A DNA stretch of 64,000 bases, from contig CANRPC010000008.1 of the NCBI GenBank assembly GCA_947632435.1, positions 1-64,000 of the forward strand, written 5' to 3'. The notes under the pieces were generated by a model, which did not search any database, was not told where the DNA came from, and saw only the letters and a list, made by a program, of their open reading frames with translations. The DNA is from an uncultured Bacilli bacterium (GTDB lineage Bacteria; Bacillota_I; Bacilli_A; RFN20; CAG-449). Positions 52,718 to 61,618 of this stretch are shown here, one piece after another; the first letter of the stretch is position 1, and every line of letters begins with the position of its first letter. The position numbers and the translations under genes are program-made.

Positions 52718-54850
52718 TTAATTTCTTTTTTCAATTTTTAAGACAACTAAAGTTTTATCATCATTTATTAATGATTCTTGTAAAAGTGCTTCTTTTATTT
52801 GATGATGTATCTCTTTAGCGCTTAAAGAAGAAGAACAAGATAAAACCATTTCTATAGTTTCTTTTACTTCTTCTTTAAAACCATCGGTTAAAAAGATTAA
52901 AATATCATTAAATTCTAAATAGTCTTGATAAGCAAAAGGAGTTATTTCTTCTAAAATACCTAAAGGAGGAAAATTCTTTTTTGATTCTTTGATTTTATCT
53001 TTATGAAAAATATAATTTGGAAAAGAACCAGCTTTAAATAAATTAAATTGCAACGTTGTTAAATCAATTGTTAAATAATCTAAAGTTGCATAGGCATCTT
53101 GAGTTGATTTGTTATATAAAAGATTATTTACGGTTTGGATTTGTTTAGCAAAGTCGCTATTTAAAGCTTTAAACGCTAATAAGGATTCAACTAAAAATTC
53201 GCTTAAAGAAGCTGAATAAGAAGAATGTCCCATACCATCACTTAGTAAGAAAATAAATTTATTGTCATTAGTTATTAGTTTTAAATAATCGCCACTTTTA
53301 TTATTTACACCATCATTAGAATAATAATAATCAATTTTATATTGAGCTTTAAAAGTAAATAATAATATATAACATCCTGAAGAAAAAGAATAAGCACTTT
53401 TAATAAATGAAGGCATTTTTTGATATACTTCATAAATTATATCTTTAATTCTTGTTAAATCATCTTGATCAAAATGAAGAATTCTTATTTCTAATTCATC
53501 ATCATATTCAGCACATTCTAAAATTTTTAATTCTTCATCTTTTAATAATTCTTTTAATTTTTTTGGTAAAGAAATTTCTTCTTTTTCTAATAAGAGCAAA
53601 GGAGTATATATATTACTTAATTCTTTTTTATAGGCATTTTGTAATTCTAAAGTTTTATTTACTTTATCATATTCTCTTTGATAAATATCACGCATAATTT
53701 CACTTTGTTTAAAGAATTTATAAGGTGAAGAACAAAAATTTAAAACACTTCCTCTTTCTTGTTGATTTAATTTGGTAGAGATACTTTTAAGTTGCAAAGT
53801 TTTTAATGAACAAGTTTTTTCTTTTTGACAATTACTACATAAATTGTAATTAAATTGATTTAAAACTTTTTCTTGAGGTGAATCTTTATCTTCTAAATTT
53901 GGAGAAAGAACATAATTAATATATTTTTTAATATCATTAATAACATTTTTTTCTTTTTGATTGTTTTCTTTTTTTTCTTGATAAAAAAATAGATGGACTT
54001 TTTCATATCCTTGATCAGAAATAAATATTCCTAAGATAAAAGCAATTAAACTTTGATAAAAATTTTCATTAATATAAAATTCTTGAACAAATAAAGCTTC
54101 ATATATAACAAAGAATAAAGCATAAGTAAATAAATTATGTTTATTAAAGAAGAACCAATTTATCAAAAAAGGAATAATTAAAGAAAAGATTATAATTATA
54201 TCGATTTTACATAAATAATAAAGTAAAAATGAAGATAAAAGCATAGCAATTAAGCTTTCTTCATGCTTTAAAGTTTTTAAATAAAAAATATGTAATGATT
54301 GAAGAATTAATATTAAAAATGGATCAGAGCCTAAAAAGAATAAAGGAAATAAACAAAAAGAAAGAATGCGATTTTTCTCAGGTATTTTAGCTTTGTATTT
54401 AATATTTTTAACCATTGGGTAAAAACCATATAAAGCAATAAGCGATAAAGAAAAATTAAATATTACTTTTAAAATATTTGTTAAAGATGTATCTAAACTT
54501 ATTAAATATATATCAAAGATTAAAGAAATAATAAAAAAAGGAGCATAATCTTTTATAAAACGATTATTAAAAAAGCTATTAACAATAACTTTTAAAAAGA
54601 AAAAACCGCTGGTGATAAAAGTGATTAATAACCCATATTGATAAGAAAAAATAAAAGAAAACATTATGGTTACAAGATTAAAAACTACATAAGTTCTAAA
54701 TCGATAATTCGCACATAATGTTAATAAAACAATAAAATAGGGATGTAAGATAAAAAAATCATTTTTTAATAAAACAAAAACAGCAAGAATAATAACTATA
54801 GCTACATCTAAGGTAAAGCAATCTTTTATTTTGGTTAATATTTTTTTCAT
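52718..54850 (-). CDS. spoIIE: Stage II sporulation protein E, phosphatase
   Basis: Membrane serine phosphatase that releases sigma-F in the forespore. The 710 residues fit the family: about ten helices in the first 300, a central region, then a PP2C domain (about 510-705) with FLLSDGMGHSSYSA and metal motifs, and LIFLTDGFKEEV near the end. A Cys4-like set (CSNCQKEKTCS) in the centre is unusual but occurs in clostridial forms. The gene order divIC-spoIIE-tilS matches Bacillus. Its promoter region has two Spo0A-like boxes. AAGGAAG precedes the ATG. Together with spoIIQ and yabPQ it shows this lineage can sporulate. Confidence 0.9.
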   Translation of the reverse strand: MKKILTKIKDCFTLDVAIVIILAVFVLLKNDFFILHPYFIVLLTLCANYRFRTYVVFNLVTIMFSFIFSYQYGLLITFITSGFFFLKVIVNSFFNNRFIKDYAPFFIISLIFDIYLISLDTSLTNILKVIFNFSLSLIALYGFYPMVKNIKYKAKIPEKNRILSFCLFPLFFLGSDPFLILILQSLHIFYLKTLKHEESLIAMLLSSFLLYYLCKIDIIIIFSLIIPFLINWFFFNKHNLFTYALFFVIYEALFVQEFYINENFYQSLIAFILGIFISDQGYEKVHLFFYQEKKENNQKEKNVINDIKKYINYVLSPNLEDKDSPQEKVLNQFNYNLCSNCQKEKTCSLKTLQLKSISTKLNQQERGSVLNFCSSPYKFFKQSEIMRDIYQREYDKVNKTLELQNAYKKELSNIYTPLLLLEKEEISLPKKLKELLKDEELKILECAEYDDELEIRILHFDQDDLTRIKDIIYEVYQKMPSFIKSAYSFSSGCYILLFTFKAQYKIDYYYSNDGVNNKSGDYLKLITNDNKFIFLLSDGMGHSSYSASLSEFLVESLLAFKALNSDFAKQIQTVNNLLYNKSTQDAYATLDYLTIDLTTLQFNLFKAGSFPNYIFHKDKIKESKKNFPPLGILEEITPFAYQDYLEFNDILIFLTDGFKEEVKETIEMVLSCSSSLSAKEIHHQIKEALLQESLINDDKTLVVLKIEKRN

Positions 54851-54873
54851 TTTTTCTTCTTCCTTATTTATTA

Positions 54874-54917
54874 ATTATAATATTAAGGAAGTGAAAAAAA
54901 GGTCGAGCTAAGTCGAG
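54874..54917 (-). promoter_or_regulatory. spoIIE promoter with two Spo0A-like boxes
   Basis: On the minus strand TATAAT (54879-54874) lies 24 bases before the spoIIE ATG. Upstream, at the -35 region, the plus strand reads GTCGAG at 54902-54907 and 54912-54917, spaced ten bases apart, one helical turn. The Spo0A box is TGTCGAA; each copy keeps the GTCGA core. There is no good -35 hexamer, as in Spo0A-activated promoters with long spacers. Interpretation as Spo0A sites is inference. Confidence 0.5.
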
Positions 54918-54926
54918 GATAAAAAA

Positions 54927-55205
54927 TTACATTTCGTAAATAATTATTATTTCTTCATTATCAAGTTGTAAGACATAATCATTTGCTGCATAGACTATAT
55001 AATAGCCCTCTAAGACATCATTACCTAAATCTCCAAGATAATTCAAATCATTAATTAATTCTTCTTGTTTATCAGTTAATTTTTGATTTTGGACATAAGT
55101 ATAAATAATATCACCAGTTACAACACCTAATAAGGCTAAAGCAACAACAAAGACGATAATGTATAAAATGTTATATATGCGCTTTTTCTTTTTTTCTTTT
55201 TCCAT
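54927..55205 (-). CDS. divIC: DivIC/FtsB-like septum protein
   Basis: A 92-residue protein with a Lys-rich cytosolic end (KEKKKKR), one helix (about 12-33) and a short extracellular coiled coil (VQNQKLTDKQEELINDLNYL), as in DivIC/FtsB, which bridges FtsL and DivIB in cell division. It overlaps the end of yabQ by 35 bases; both frames read a Lys/Glu-rich stretch there. It is in the order yabQ-divIC-spoIIE as in B. subtilis. Expression from the sigma-E-type promoter of yabP would add to vegetative expression, whose promoter was not found. Confidence 0.85.
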   Translation of the reverse strand: MEKEKKKKRIYNILYIIVFVVALALLGVVTGDIIYTYVQNQKLTDKQEELINDLNYLGDLGNDVLEGYYIVYAANDYVLQLDNEEIIIIYEM

Positions 55206-55584
55206 TTTTTCTTTTTTCTTTCTTATTTTTTAGTATACTTTTTATCTTTGAAATTTTCAAATAAATAGGTCTAATAAAAATTTTATTTAATTTAGAAACA
55301 ATTTTTTCAAAAAATCTTAAAACATAAGGTGCATAAAATTTTTGATATAAAAATGCTCCAAGTAAGATGAATAAAGGATAATATATTCTTAAAACACCAT
55401 TATTTAAAATTACTAATAAATAAAAATATATAATAGTCATTATTAAAAAATAAAAAATAATCATTAAGTTTTTTAAAATTGTTAATTTAAAAAATAAACG
55501 ATTAATAAAAGAAAAAAAGAAGAGAAATATTGCTCCAAAGAATAAAGAATATATTGATACTTGAATTTGATTTAAAAGATCCAT
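55171..55584 (-). CDS. yabQ: Spore cortex biosynthesis protein YabQ
   Basis: A 137-residue membrane protein with four predicted helices in the first 95 residues (starting QVSIYSLFFGAIFLFFFSFI) and a basic C-terminus rich in Lys and Arg (about 105-137). The length and helix layout match YabQ, needed for cortex peptidoglycan in B. subtilis and made in the mother cell under sigma-E. It directly follows yabP (adjoining stop and start) and precedes divIC. The divergence in sequence is high, so the name rests partly on gene order. Confidence 0.8.
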   Translation of the reverse strand: MDLLNQIQVSIYSLFFGAIFLFFFSFINRLFFKLTILKNLMIIFYFLIMTIIYFYLLVILNNGVLRIYYPLFILLGAFLYQKFYAPYVLRFFEKIVSKLNKIFIRPIYLKISKIKSILKNKKEKRKNGKRKKEKAHI

Positions 55585-55862
55585 TATTTAAAAAGCTTTT
55601 TTAAAAAACCTTCTTTTTTCTTATTTTCTTTATCTAAATAAGTAAGTGAATCAATAATTCCTTCAATACTTAAGTGCCCTTTATCCATATCCATTCCCGA
55701 AAGAGCTAAATTTTTACCATGAACATGAAGATAGCCTAATGTTGTATCAATTAAAAAATCATTTTTATCAAAACTATCTAATTTTTTTACTCCTTCAATT
55801 ATTATGGTTTTTCTTTCTTTAATAATAATACTATGTGGTAATAATGATATATTTTCTTCCAT
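55584..55862 (-). CDS. yabP: Sporulation protein YabP
   Basis: A 92-residue protein of the YabP/YqfC family. The pattern SLLPHSIIIKERKTIIIEGV, then SFDKNDFLIDTTLGYLHVHG with HG-x-NLALSGMDMDKGHLSIEG, is typical. It has no membrane segment. It is a mother-cell sporulation protein under sigma-E in Bacillus, and a sigma-E-type promoter is visible just upstream. AGGGGG is the ribosome site. A Lys-rich tail (KENKKKEGFLKKLFK) closes it. Confidence 0.88.
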   Translation of the reverse strand: MEENISLLPHSIIIKERKTIIIEGVKKLDSFDKNDFLIDTTLGYLHVHGKNLALSGMDMDKGHLSIEGIIDSLTYLDKENKKKEGFLKKLFK

Positions 55863-55878
55863 AAATACCCCCTAAAAA

Positions 55879-55907
55879 AGAGTATGAAAGAAATAAAAAA
55901 AATATGC
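55879..55907 (-). promoter_or_regulatory. Sigma-E-type promoter of yabP-yabQ
   Basis: On the minus strand GCATATT (55907-55901) and, after exactly 14 bases, CATACTCT (55886-55879) match the sigma-E form KMATATW...CATACAMT with one mismatch. It lies between the rqcP stop and the yabP ribosome site. B. subtilis yabP-yabQ are sigma-E genes too. Confidence 0.7.
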
Positions 55908-55908
55908 T

Positions 55909-56160
55909 TTAGTTAATTTTACTTATAATTTCATAACTAGTTTTAGCTTCATCTTTTTTATATGAAACATCTGTTGATAATACTTTAATCACTAATTTTC
56001 TTTCACCAAGAGTTAATTCTAAAATATCGTTTTCTTTAACAATAGAGGAAGGTTTAGCGATTTTATCATTAATTTTTACAAAGCCTAATTGTAAAATATC
56101 TTTAGCAATTGTTCGACGTTTAATAATTCTTGAGATTTTTAAATATTTATCTAGGCGCAT
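55909..56160 (-). CDS. rqcP: S4-domain RNA-binding protein RqcP (YabO)
   Basis: An 83-residue S4 RNA-binding protein. MRLDKYLKISRIIKRRTIAKDILQLGFVKINDKIAKPSS (in parts) is the S4 motif. RqcP (YlmH-independent, formerly YabO/HslR) helps RqcH add alanine tails to nascent chains on stalled 50S subunits. It overlaps the end of mfd by 14 bases, as in the Bacillus order mfd...yabO. No rqcH is in the window. Confidence 0.9.
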   Translation of the reverse strand: MRLDKYLKISRIIKRRTIAKDILQLGFVKINDKIAKPSSIVKENDILELTLGERKLVIKVLSTDVSYKKDEAKTSYEIISKIN

Positions 56161-59100
56161 AACTTTCTCCTATTCTATGAATACATTCTAAAATAAATTC
56201 AAGATTTTTTAAAAGCATTTTATCTTTTATTAACTGAATAACAAATAAACTATTTTTAAAACTTATATTTAGATAATCTTTTATAGGATATAATTCTTTT
56301 GTTAACAAAATTCCACTTCGACTTAAATTATTAAATTCTTTGCTTAAAGTAATATCAACATTAATATTTTCTTGAATTGATTCAATATATTGATAATGCG
56401 CAAGAATATCAATTTTTCTTTTTCTTAATAATTCTTCTACTTCTGATGGTAATCTTCCATATATATCTTTAATACGTCTTCTTTCTAATTCTAATGAAGT
56501 TATAGAATTTACATTTTGTATTTCTTGATATATTTGTATTTTTTCTTTATCAGAAGCATATTTTGATGGAATATAAGATGATACTGTGATATTGATAGAA
56601 TCTATATGTTCTTCTTTTAATTTTAATCCACGTTTTTCTAATAAAACTTCTTGAACAATTTTTAAATACATATCCATTCCGATAGTATCGACAAATCCTG
56701 ATTGTTCAGAACCAAGAATATCACCAGCACCTCTTATAGTTAAATCACGTTGAGCAATTTTATATCCTGAGCCAAGTTCAGAAAATTCTTTAATAGCTTT
56801 TAATCTTTTTTCGGCATCTAAAGTTAATTCTTTTTTATCGTTATAAAATAAATAAGCATAGGCTACTTTAGATGATCTTCCTACACGTCCTTTAATTTGA
56901 TAAAGTTGAGCTAAACCAAAACAATCAGCATCTTCAATAATTAACGTATTAGCGTTTGCAATATCTAATCCAGTTTCAATAATTGAGGTACAAACTAAAA
57001 TATTGATTTTACCTTGATAATAAGCATCCATTATGCCATCAATATCATCTTTATCCATTTTACCATGAACAATTCCGACCACCGCATTTTTGATGGCATT
57101 TTGAATTTTATTGGCTTTTTGAAAAATGGTCGCAATGTGATTATGGACATAGAATACTTGTCCTTTTCTTGATAATTCTCTTTCCATAACTTGGATGGCA
57201 AATTTCTCTTGATAAGGTAATACATATGTTTGAATTGGCATTCTATTTAAAGGAGCACTTGCTATCGTTGATATTTTTCTTATTCCAATTAAAGACATTT
57301 GTAAAGTACGTGGTATAGGTGTCGCGGTTAAAGTTAAAACATCGATATTTTTAGCAATTTCTTTAATTCTTTCTTTATGTTCCACGCCAAATCTTTGCTC
57401 TTCATCGACGATTAATAAACCTAAATTATCAACAATTATATCTTTAGATAGTAAACGGTGAGTACCAATTATTAAATCTATTTCATGTCTTTTAATTTTT
57501 TCAATTTGCAATTTTTGAATTTTTAAAGGAATAAAACGCGAGAATAAAGCAATTTTAACACCAAAAGAAGCAAATCTACCTAAGGCAACTTCATAATGTT
57601 GTTTAGCAAGAATTGTCGTAGGGCATAAAAACATTACTTGTTTATGAGATAATATAGCTTTAAATGCCGCGCGAAAGGCTACTTCTGTTTTACCAAAACC
57701 TACATCGCCACATAATAAGCGATCCATAGGCTTTTTAGATTCCATATCTTTTTTTATTTCTTCAACACAGCGAATTTGATCGCTTGTCAAAGGAAAAGGA
57801 AAAGCATTTTCAAAAGCAAGTTGTAATTCATCATCTTTAAAAAAGGCATAACCATTTTCTTCTTCTCTATTTGCATATATTTGAATTAGTCTTTCAGTAA
57901 TATCATTTATTTTTTCTTTTATTTTCTTTTTAGTTTTTTGCCAATCGGATTTACCAATTTTTGATAATTTTGGTACAGAACCCTCTCTTGAAACATATTT
58001 TCTTACTAAATAAAATTTTACTAATGGAATATATAAATATTCATTGTCCGCATATTCTATTTTTAAATAATCTTCTTTATGATCATCAAATGTCAAAGTG
58101 GTAATTTCTTTGAATTTTCCTATACCATATGATTCATGAACGACAAAATCACCTTCATTTAATTCCTCAAATGATGTAATAATTTCTGCTTTTTTAAATC
58201 GAGAGCTATATAAAGAAGAATAATTATGATAACCAAAGATTTCTTTTTTTGTTAAAATGACAATGTTATCTTGATAAAGTTCAAATCCTTCATTAAAATC
58301 AAATTCATATAAAGAAATGATACCTTTTTGAGTTTCTCCTTCATTTGATTTACGATAATTTATATTTTGATTAATTAAAAAATCCTCAAAAGATTTTAAA
58401 CTTAATTTATCTAAACAAATTAATATTTCTTTATCTTCTTGTAAATATTTATTTATTAAATCTTGAGATTTTAAAACATTATTAGAATTAAAAATAATAC
58501 TTCTTAATGGTAAAACTATATCTTCTTCTGATGAATTAAATGAAATAGTTTTTATCGAAGTTTTATTTAATAAGCTTGATAAAGGATTATAATAGCTTAT
58601 ATTTTTTAAAAATAATCCATTATTAAATAATTCTTCAAAATAAAATTTTTGTTCATCATTAAAAAATGAATAAGTTTCTGACATTTTATCAAAATTAAAT
58701 AAAATTAAAGTATCAATATTTAAATAATCAAGAATTGTCATTTTATTATTATTTAAAAAATTATAATAAGGATACAAAGTATCATTAAAGCCATCAATTT
58801 TAATTTTTTCTAAATCAGAAATAGTTTTCTTTGATAATTTATCATAATATGGTGTTTGATTTTTTTCTAATTCTAATTCATGAAGAACATTAGCTTTTAA
58901 AGTATCATAATCATTTACATCATATAAATATTCATTACTTGGAAAAATAGTAATTTCTTGAATATTTGCCTCTTTAGAAAGTTGACTTGCAATATCAACA
59001 ATACGGATTGATTCAATTTCCACGTCAAAAAATTCAATACGATAAGGATAATTACTATTAATAGGATAAATATCTAAAACTTCACCCCTTAATGCATATT

Positions 59101-59596
59101 GTAAAGGTTGATCCACTTTTAAAACTCTTAAAAATCCTAGTTGTTCAAGTTTATTAGTTATATCTTTAATATTATAAGAATTACCCTTTTTTAAATATAT
59201 TAAATTATCTTGAAATAGTTTTTTATCAGGAATATTTCTTAAACATGAAGATAAATGAGTAATTAAGACCATAGGTTTATTTTTTAAACATTCATTAGTT
59301 ACATATAGTCTTTGAATAAGCATTTCATTAGAATTTGATAATTTATCAACACGTATTACTTCATCAAAAGGGTAAAATAAAACGTTGTTTTTACCTAAAA
59401 ATGCTTCGGTTTGTTCATATAAAGTTTGAGCATTATATAAATTTGGAGTAATAACCACGATCGTTCTTTTATTTTCTAAAAATGAAGATGAAAGAGTTAA
59501 GGCTAAACCTAATGTATCTTCCACGACAAAAGATGCTTCTTTATTTAAAAGCATTTTGGTGGTTTGATAATTTTTAATTAAATCTAATACTTTCAT
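56147..59596 (-). CDS. mfd: Transcription-repair coupling factor
   Basis: ATPase that removes stalled RNA polymerase and recruits UvrA; it pairs functionally with uvrB in this window. The 1149 residues cover the UvrB-homology modules, the RNA-polymerase-interacting domain (around GDFVVHESYGIGKFKEI near 485) and a RecG-like motor: GDVGFGKTEVAFRAAF (Walker A), IVDEEQRFGVEHKERIK (DEEQ box), TATPIPRTLQMSL and QIKGRVGRS. The C-terminal TRCF domain has YIPSKYASDKEKIQIYQEI. It starts three bases after pth, with both genes in one transcript. Confidence 0.96.
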   Translation of the reverse strand: MKVLDLIKNYQTTKMLLNKEASFVVEDTLGLALTLSSSFLENKRTIVVITPNLYNAQTLYEQTEAFLGKNNVLFYPFDEVIRVDKLSNSNEMLIQRLYVTNECLKNKPMVLITHLSSCLRNIPDKKLFQDNLIYLKKGNSYNIKDITNKLEQLGFLRVLKVDQPLQYALRGEVLDIYPINSNYPYRIEFFDVEIESIRIVDIASQLSKEANIQEITIFPSNEYLYDVNDYDTLKANVLHELELEKNQTPYYDKLSKKTISDLEKIKIDGFNDTLYPYYNFLNNNKMTILDYLNIDTLILFNFDKMSETYSFFNDEQKFYFEELFNNGLFLKNISYYNPLSSLLNKTSIKTISFNSSEEDIVLPLRSIIFNSNNVLKSQDLINKYLQEDKEILICLDKLSLKSFEDFLINQNINYRKSNEGETQKGIISLYEFDFNEGFELYQDNIVILTKKEIFGYHNYSSLYSSRFKKAEIITSFEELNEGDFVVHESYGIGKFKEITTLTFDDHKEDYLKIEYADNEYLYIPLVKFYLVRKYVSREGSVPKLSKIGKSDWQKTKKKIKEKINDITERLIQIYANREEENGYAFFKDDELQLAFENAFPFPLTSDQIRCVEEIKKDMESKKPMDRLLCGDVGFGKTEVAFRAAFKAILSHKQVMFLCPTTILAKQHYEVALGRFASFGVKIALFSRFIPLKIQKLQIEKIKRHEIDLIIGTHRLLSKDIIVDNLGLLIVDEEQRFGVEHKERIKEIAKNIDVLTLTATPIPRTLQMSLIGIRKISTIASAPLNRMPIQTYVLPYQEKFAIQVMERELSRKGQVFYVHNHIATIFQKANKIQNAIKNAVVGIVHGKMDKDDIDGIMDAYYQGKINILVCTSIIETGLDIANANTLIIEDADCFGLAQLYQIKGRVGRSSKVAYAYLFYNDKKELTLDAEKRLKAIKEFSELGSGYKIAQRDLTIRGAGDILGSEQSGFVDTIGMDMYLKIVQEVLLEKRGLKLKEEHIDSINITVSSYIPSKYASDKEKIQIYQEIQNVNSITSLELERRRIKDIYGRLPSEVEELLRKRKIDILAHYQYIESIQENINVDITLSKEFNNLSRSGILLTKELYPIKDYLNISFKNSLFVIQLIKDKMLLKNLEFILECIHRIGESYAPR

Positions 59597-59598
59597 TT

Positions 59599-60150
59599 TT
59601 AAAAATATTTAGCCTTAGCTTTTAAAAAATCATATTTAATAAAGCATTCAATAGCGTCACTTGCTTTATTTTGGGCTAAAGAAATTAAAGATAAATCTTC
59701 TTGAGAAGGTTTAGTTAAAACATAATCAATAACATCTTTATTAGCTTTACCTATACCAATTCTTATACGATTTATTTCATCTGTATGTAATAAATCTATG
59801 ATGTTTTGCATACCCTTTTGCCCTCCAGAAGATCCTTGTTCTCTAAGGCGAATTTTCCCAGCAGGTAAATCCATATCATCATAAATTATTAATAAATCTT
59901 CTAAATCAATTTTAAAATAATTAAAAAATTCTATAACACATTCTCCAGATAAATTCATATAAGTTAAAGGCTTTAAAAAAATAACATCTTCATCAAAAAT
60001 ACGAGTCTTTAAATATTTACCTTTAAAAGCCTCTTTATTTAAGACTAAATCATGTTTTTTTAAAAAAACATCAAGAACATCATAACCCATATTATGACGT
60101 GTATGTTCATATTCTTTACCAGGATTACCTAAACCAACAATTAATTTCAT
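59599..60150 (-). CDS. pth: Peptidyl-tRNA hydrolase
   Basis: Recycles tRNA from peptidyl-tRNA released by drop-off. About 183 residues from the ATG at 60150 (MKLIVGLGNPGKEYEHTRHNMGYD), the classic opening with catalytic His in TRHNMG; FLKPLTYMNLSGE and IYDDMDLPAGKIRLREQGSSGGQKGMQN (in parts) complete the site. A GTG four codons upstream is at the predicted transcription start and is not a likely initiation codon. It leads pth-mfd-rqcP, like spoVC in B. subtilis; fin and spoVT between pth and mfd or rqcP are missing. Confidence 0.95.
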   Translation of the reverse strand: MKLIVGLGNPGKEYEHTRHNMGYDVLDVFLKKHDLVLNKEAFKGKYLKTRIFDEDVIFLKPLTYMNLSGECVIEFFNYFKIDLEDLLIIYDDMDLPAGKIRLREQGSSGGQKGMQNIIDLLHTDEINRIRIGIGKANKDVIDYVLTKPSQEDLSLISLAQNKASDAIECFIKYDFLKAKAKYF

Positions 60151-60167
60151 AACTCTTACCACGATTT

Positions 60168-60180
60168 ATTTTAGCACATA
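60168..60180 (-). promoter_or_regulatory. pth promoter (extended -10)
   Basis: On the minus strand TATGTGCTAAAAT, with TAAAAT at 60173-60168, is an extended -10 element. It places the start about 11 bases before the pth ATG, so the leader is extremely short, and rules out the upstream GTG as start. Confidence 0.5.
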
Positions 60181-60297
60181 TTAATGTTATAAAAACAAAA
60201 AAATTTATTTTCAATCATAATCTATATTTTAAGAATAAATTATAAATTTTATATGTTGGTTAATATATAAACGTTTTTTTTAAAAAGTTAATTAAAT

Positions 60298-60344
60298 GAA
60301 AAAAAGAGCATAGAAATATAAAATTAAACTTTATTTCTTTGCTC
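60298..60344 (-). terminator. Terminator after the DUF1540 gene
   Basis: On the minus strand GAGCAAAGAAATA pairs with TATTTCTATGCTC with one A.A mismatch, around a 13-base loop, followed by T7. It starts 11 bases after the stop codon. Confidence 0.8.
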
Positions 60345-60354
60345 CTAATTTATT

Positions 60355-60669
60355 TTAATAATTTTTTTTACGATAATTCATACATAATGTGTGATCGTTA
60401 GAAACATCAAATCTAACATGATTTGCTGTGCAAGCATGATTATAATTGTTCATACAGGTTGTTGTTTCACAGACAATTTGATGGTTATCACTTTTTACTA
60501 AAAATCTACGATCTTCTGCGTATTCATAATCATATAATTTTGCTTTATTATCTACCTTTCTTGTAAATGATACACATTTTGCATTTTCACTAACATTTGG
60601 TTCTTCTTTATTACAATGTGTGCAATCATTATAGGCACAAATGTATGAATGACATCTTAAATTAGCCAT
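60355..60669 (-). CDS. DUF1540 domain-containing protein (two domains)
   Basis: A 104-residue Cys-rich protein with two diverged copies of the DUF1540 Cys pattern: Cys 6, 11, 16, 19 and 32 in the first half and Cys 67, 72, 80 and 96 in the second. The ends CVSF and NYRKKNY are family-like. DUF1540 proteins are small, common in spore-forming Firmicutes and of unknown function; metal binding is expected. It is monocistronic with TTGGAGGA before the ATG. The neighbouring sporulation genes may be a hint only. Confidence 0.85.
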   Translation of the reverse strand: MANLRCHSYICAYNDCTHCNKEEPNVSENAKCVSFTRKVDNKAKLYDYEYAEDRRFLVKSDNHQIVCETTTCMNNYNHACTANHVRFDVSNDHTLCMNYRKKNY

Positions 60670-60749
60670 GTTTTTTCCTCCAAATTTAGTTTTGTCATTT
60701 TATATTTTTTTATTAAAGAATTTTATATTTTGTCTATTAATATATTGTA

Positions 60750-61610
60750 TTGGTGATAATTATTTTATTTTTAAAAGGAATGCTATGTGGCATAGGGATT
60801 ATTATTCCAGGATTTTCTTTTTCTTCTTTAGCGCTTTTAATTAATGTTTATAATGATTTGCTTTTAGCAATTAATAATTTTTTCAAAACACCTAAAAAAT
60901 CTTTGAAAATTCTTTTACCCTTTTTTTTAGGGGCTATAACCTCTAGTGTTTTATTGTTTTTTCCTATTAATTTGTTATTGAAGAATTACCCTTTAGTTTT
61001 ATTAATGTTTTTTTCTGGTTTATTAATAGGTGGTTTTTCTTCTTTAATGAAGAAAATAAAAAAACAAGATTTTCTTTTTGTTATTTTAGGATTTATCTTC
61101 TTTTTTCTTTTAAGTAATTTAATAAATGTTAAAACTGAGCAAAATTTAAATAGTTTTAGTTTATCTTTAATTTTTATCATTTTCTTTGCAAGTTTATTGT
61201 CCGCATTTGCAGCATTAGCGCCTTCATTATCTATTACTTTTATTTTAATGAATTTTGGATTATATACTCCATTAATGAATATTGTAGAAAATGTTTTAAA
61301 ATTTAATTTTTCTAATGTATGGCAGATAAATATCATTTTAAATTTATTATCTTTAGTAATATTTTTTATAGCCTTTGTTTTTATTTTTGCTCATTTTATA
61401 TCAAAAATTTTACAAAAAGAAGAAAGTAAAACAATATCTTTCTTTTTAGGTTCAGCTTATGCAACATTAATTAATGTTTATTTAAATTCTTTGATAAATA
61501 TAAATCCCATTAATAAAAATTTAAATTTATGGTATTATTATGCTATAAGTGTTGTTTTTCTTCTTCTTGGATTATTAATAATATTATTATTAACAAAAAG
61601 AAAAACATGA
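60750..61610 (+). CDS. DUF368 membrane protein (polyprenyl-phosphate transporter family)
   Basis: An eight- to nine-helix membrane protein of 286 residues. The family opening is LKGMLCGIGIIIPGFSFSSLAL, where most members have an IPGVSGGT loop; the matching second-half loop is APSLSITFILMNFGLYTPL. DUF368 (PopT-type) proteins return undecaprenyl phosphate to the inner leaflet for reuse in wall synthesis. The start is unclear: TTG at 60750 or GTG at 60753 give the usual N-terminus but have no ribosome site, while ATG at 60780 follows AAAGGA too closely. It overlaps the PAP2 gene, a natural functional partner. The altered loop may change specificity. Confidence 0.85.
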   Translation: MVIIILFLKGMLCGIGIIIPGFSFSSLALLINVYNDLLLAINNFFKTPKKSLKILLPFFLGAITSSVLLFFPINLLLKNYPLVLLMFFSGLLIGGFSSLMKKIKKQDFLFVILGFIFFFLLSNLINVKTEQNLNSFSLSLIFIIFFASLLSAFAALAPSLSITFILMNFGLYTPLMNIVENVLKFNFSNVWQINIILNLLSLVIFFIAFVFIFAHFISKILQKEESKTISFFLGSAYATLINVYLNSLININPINKNLNLWYYYAISVVFLLLGLLIILLLTKRKT

Positions 61611-61618
61611 GGATAAAT

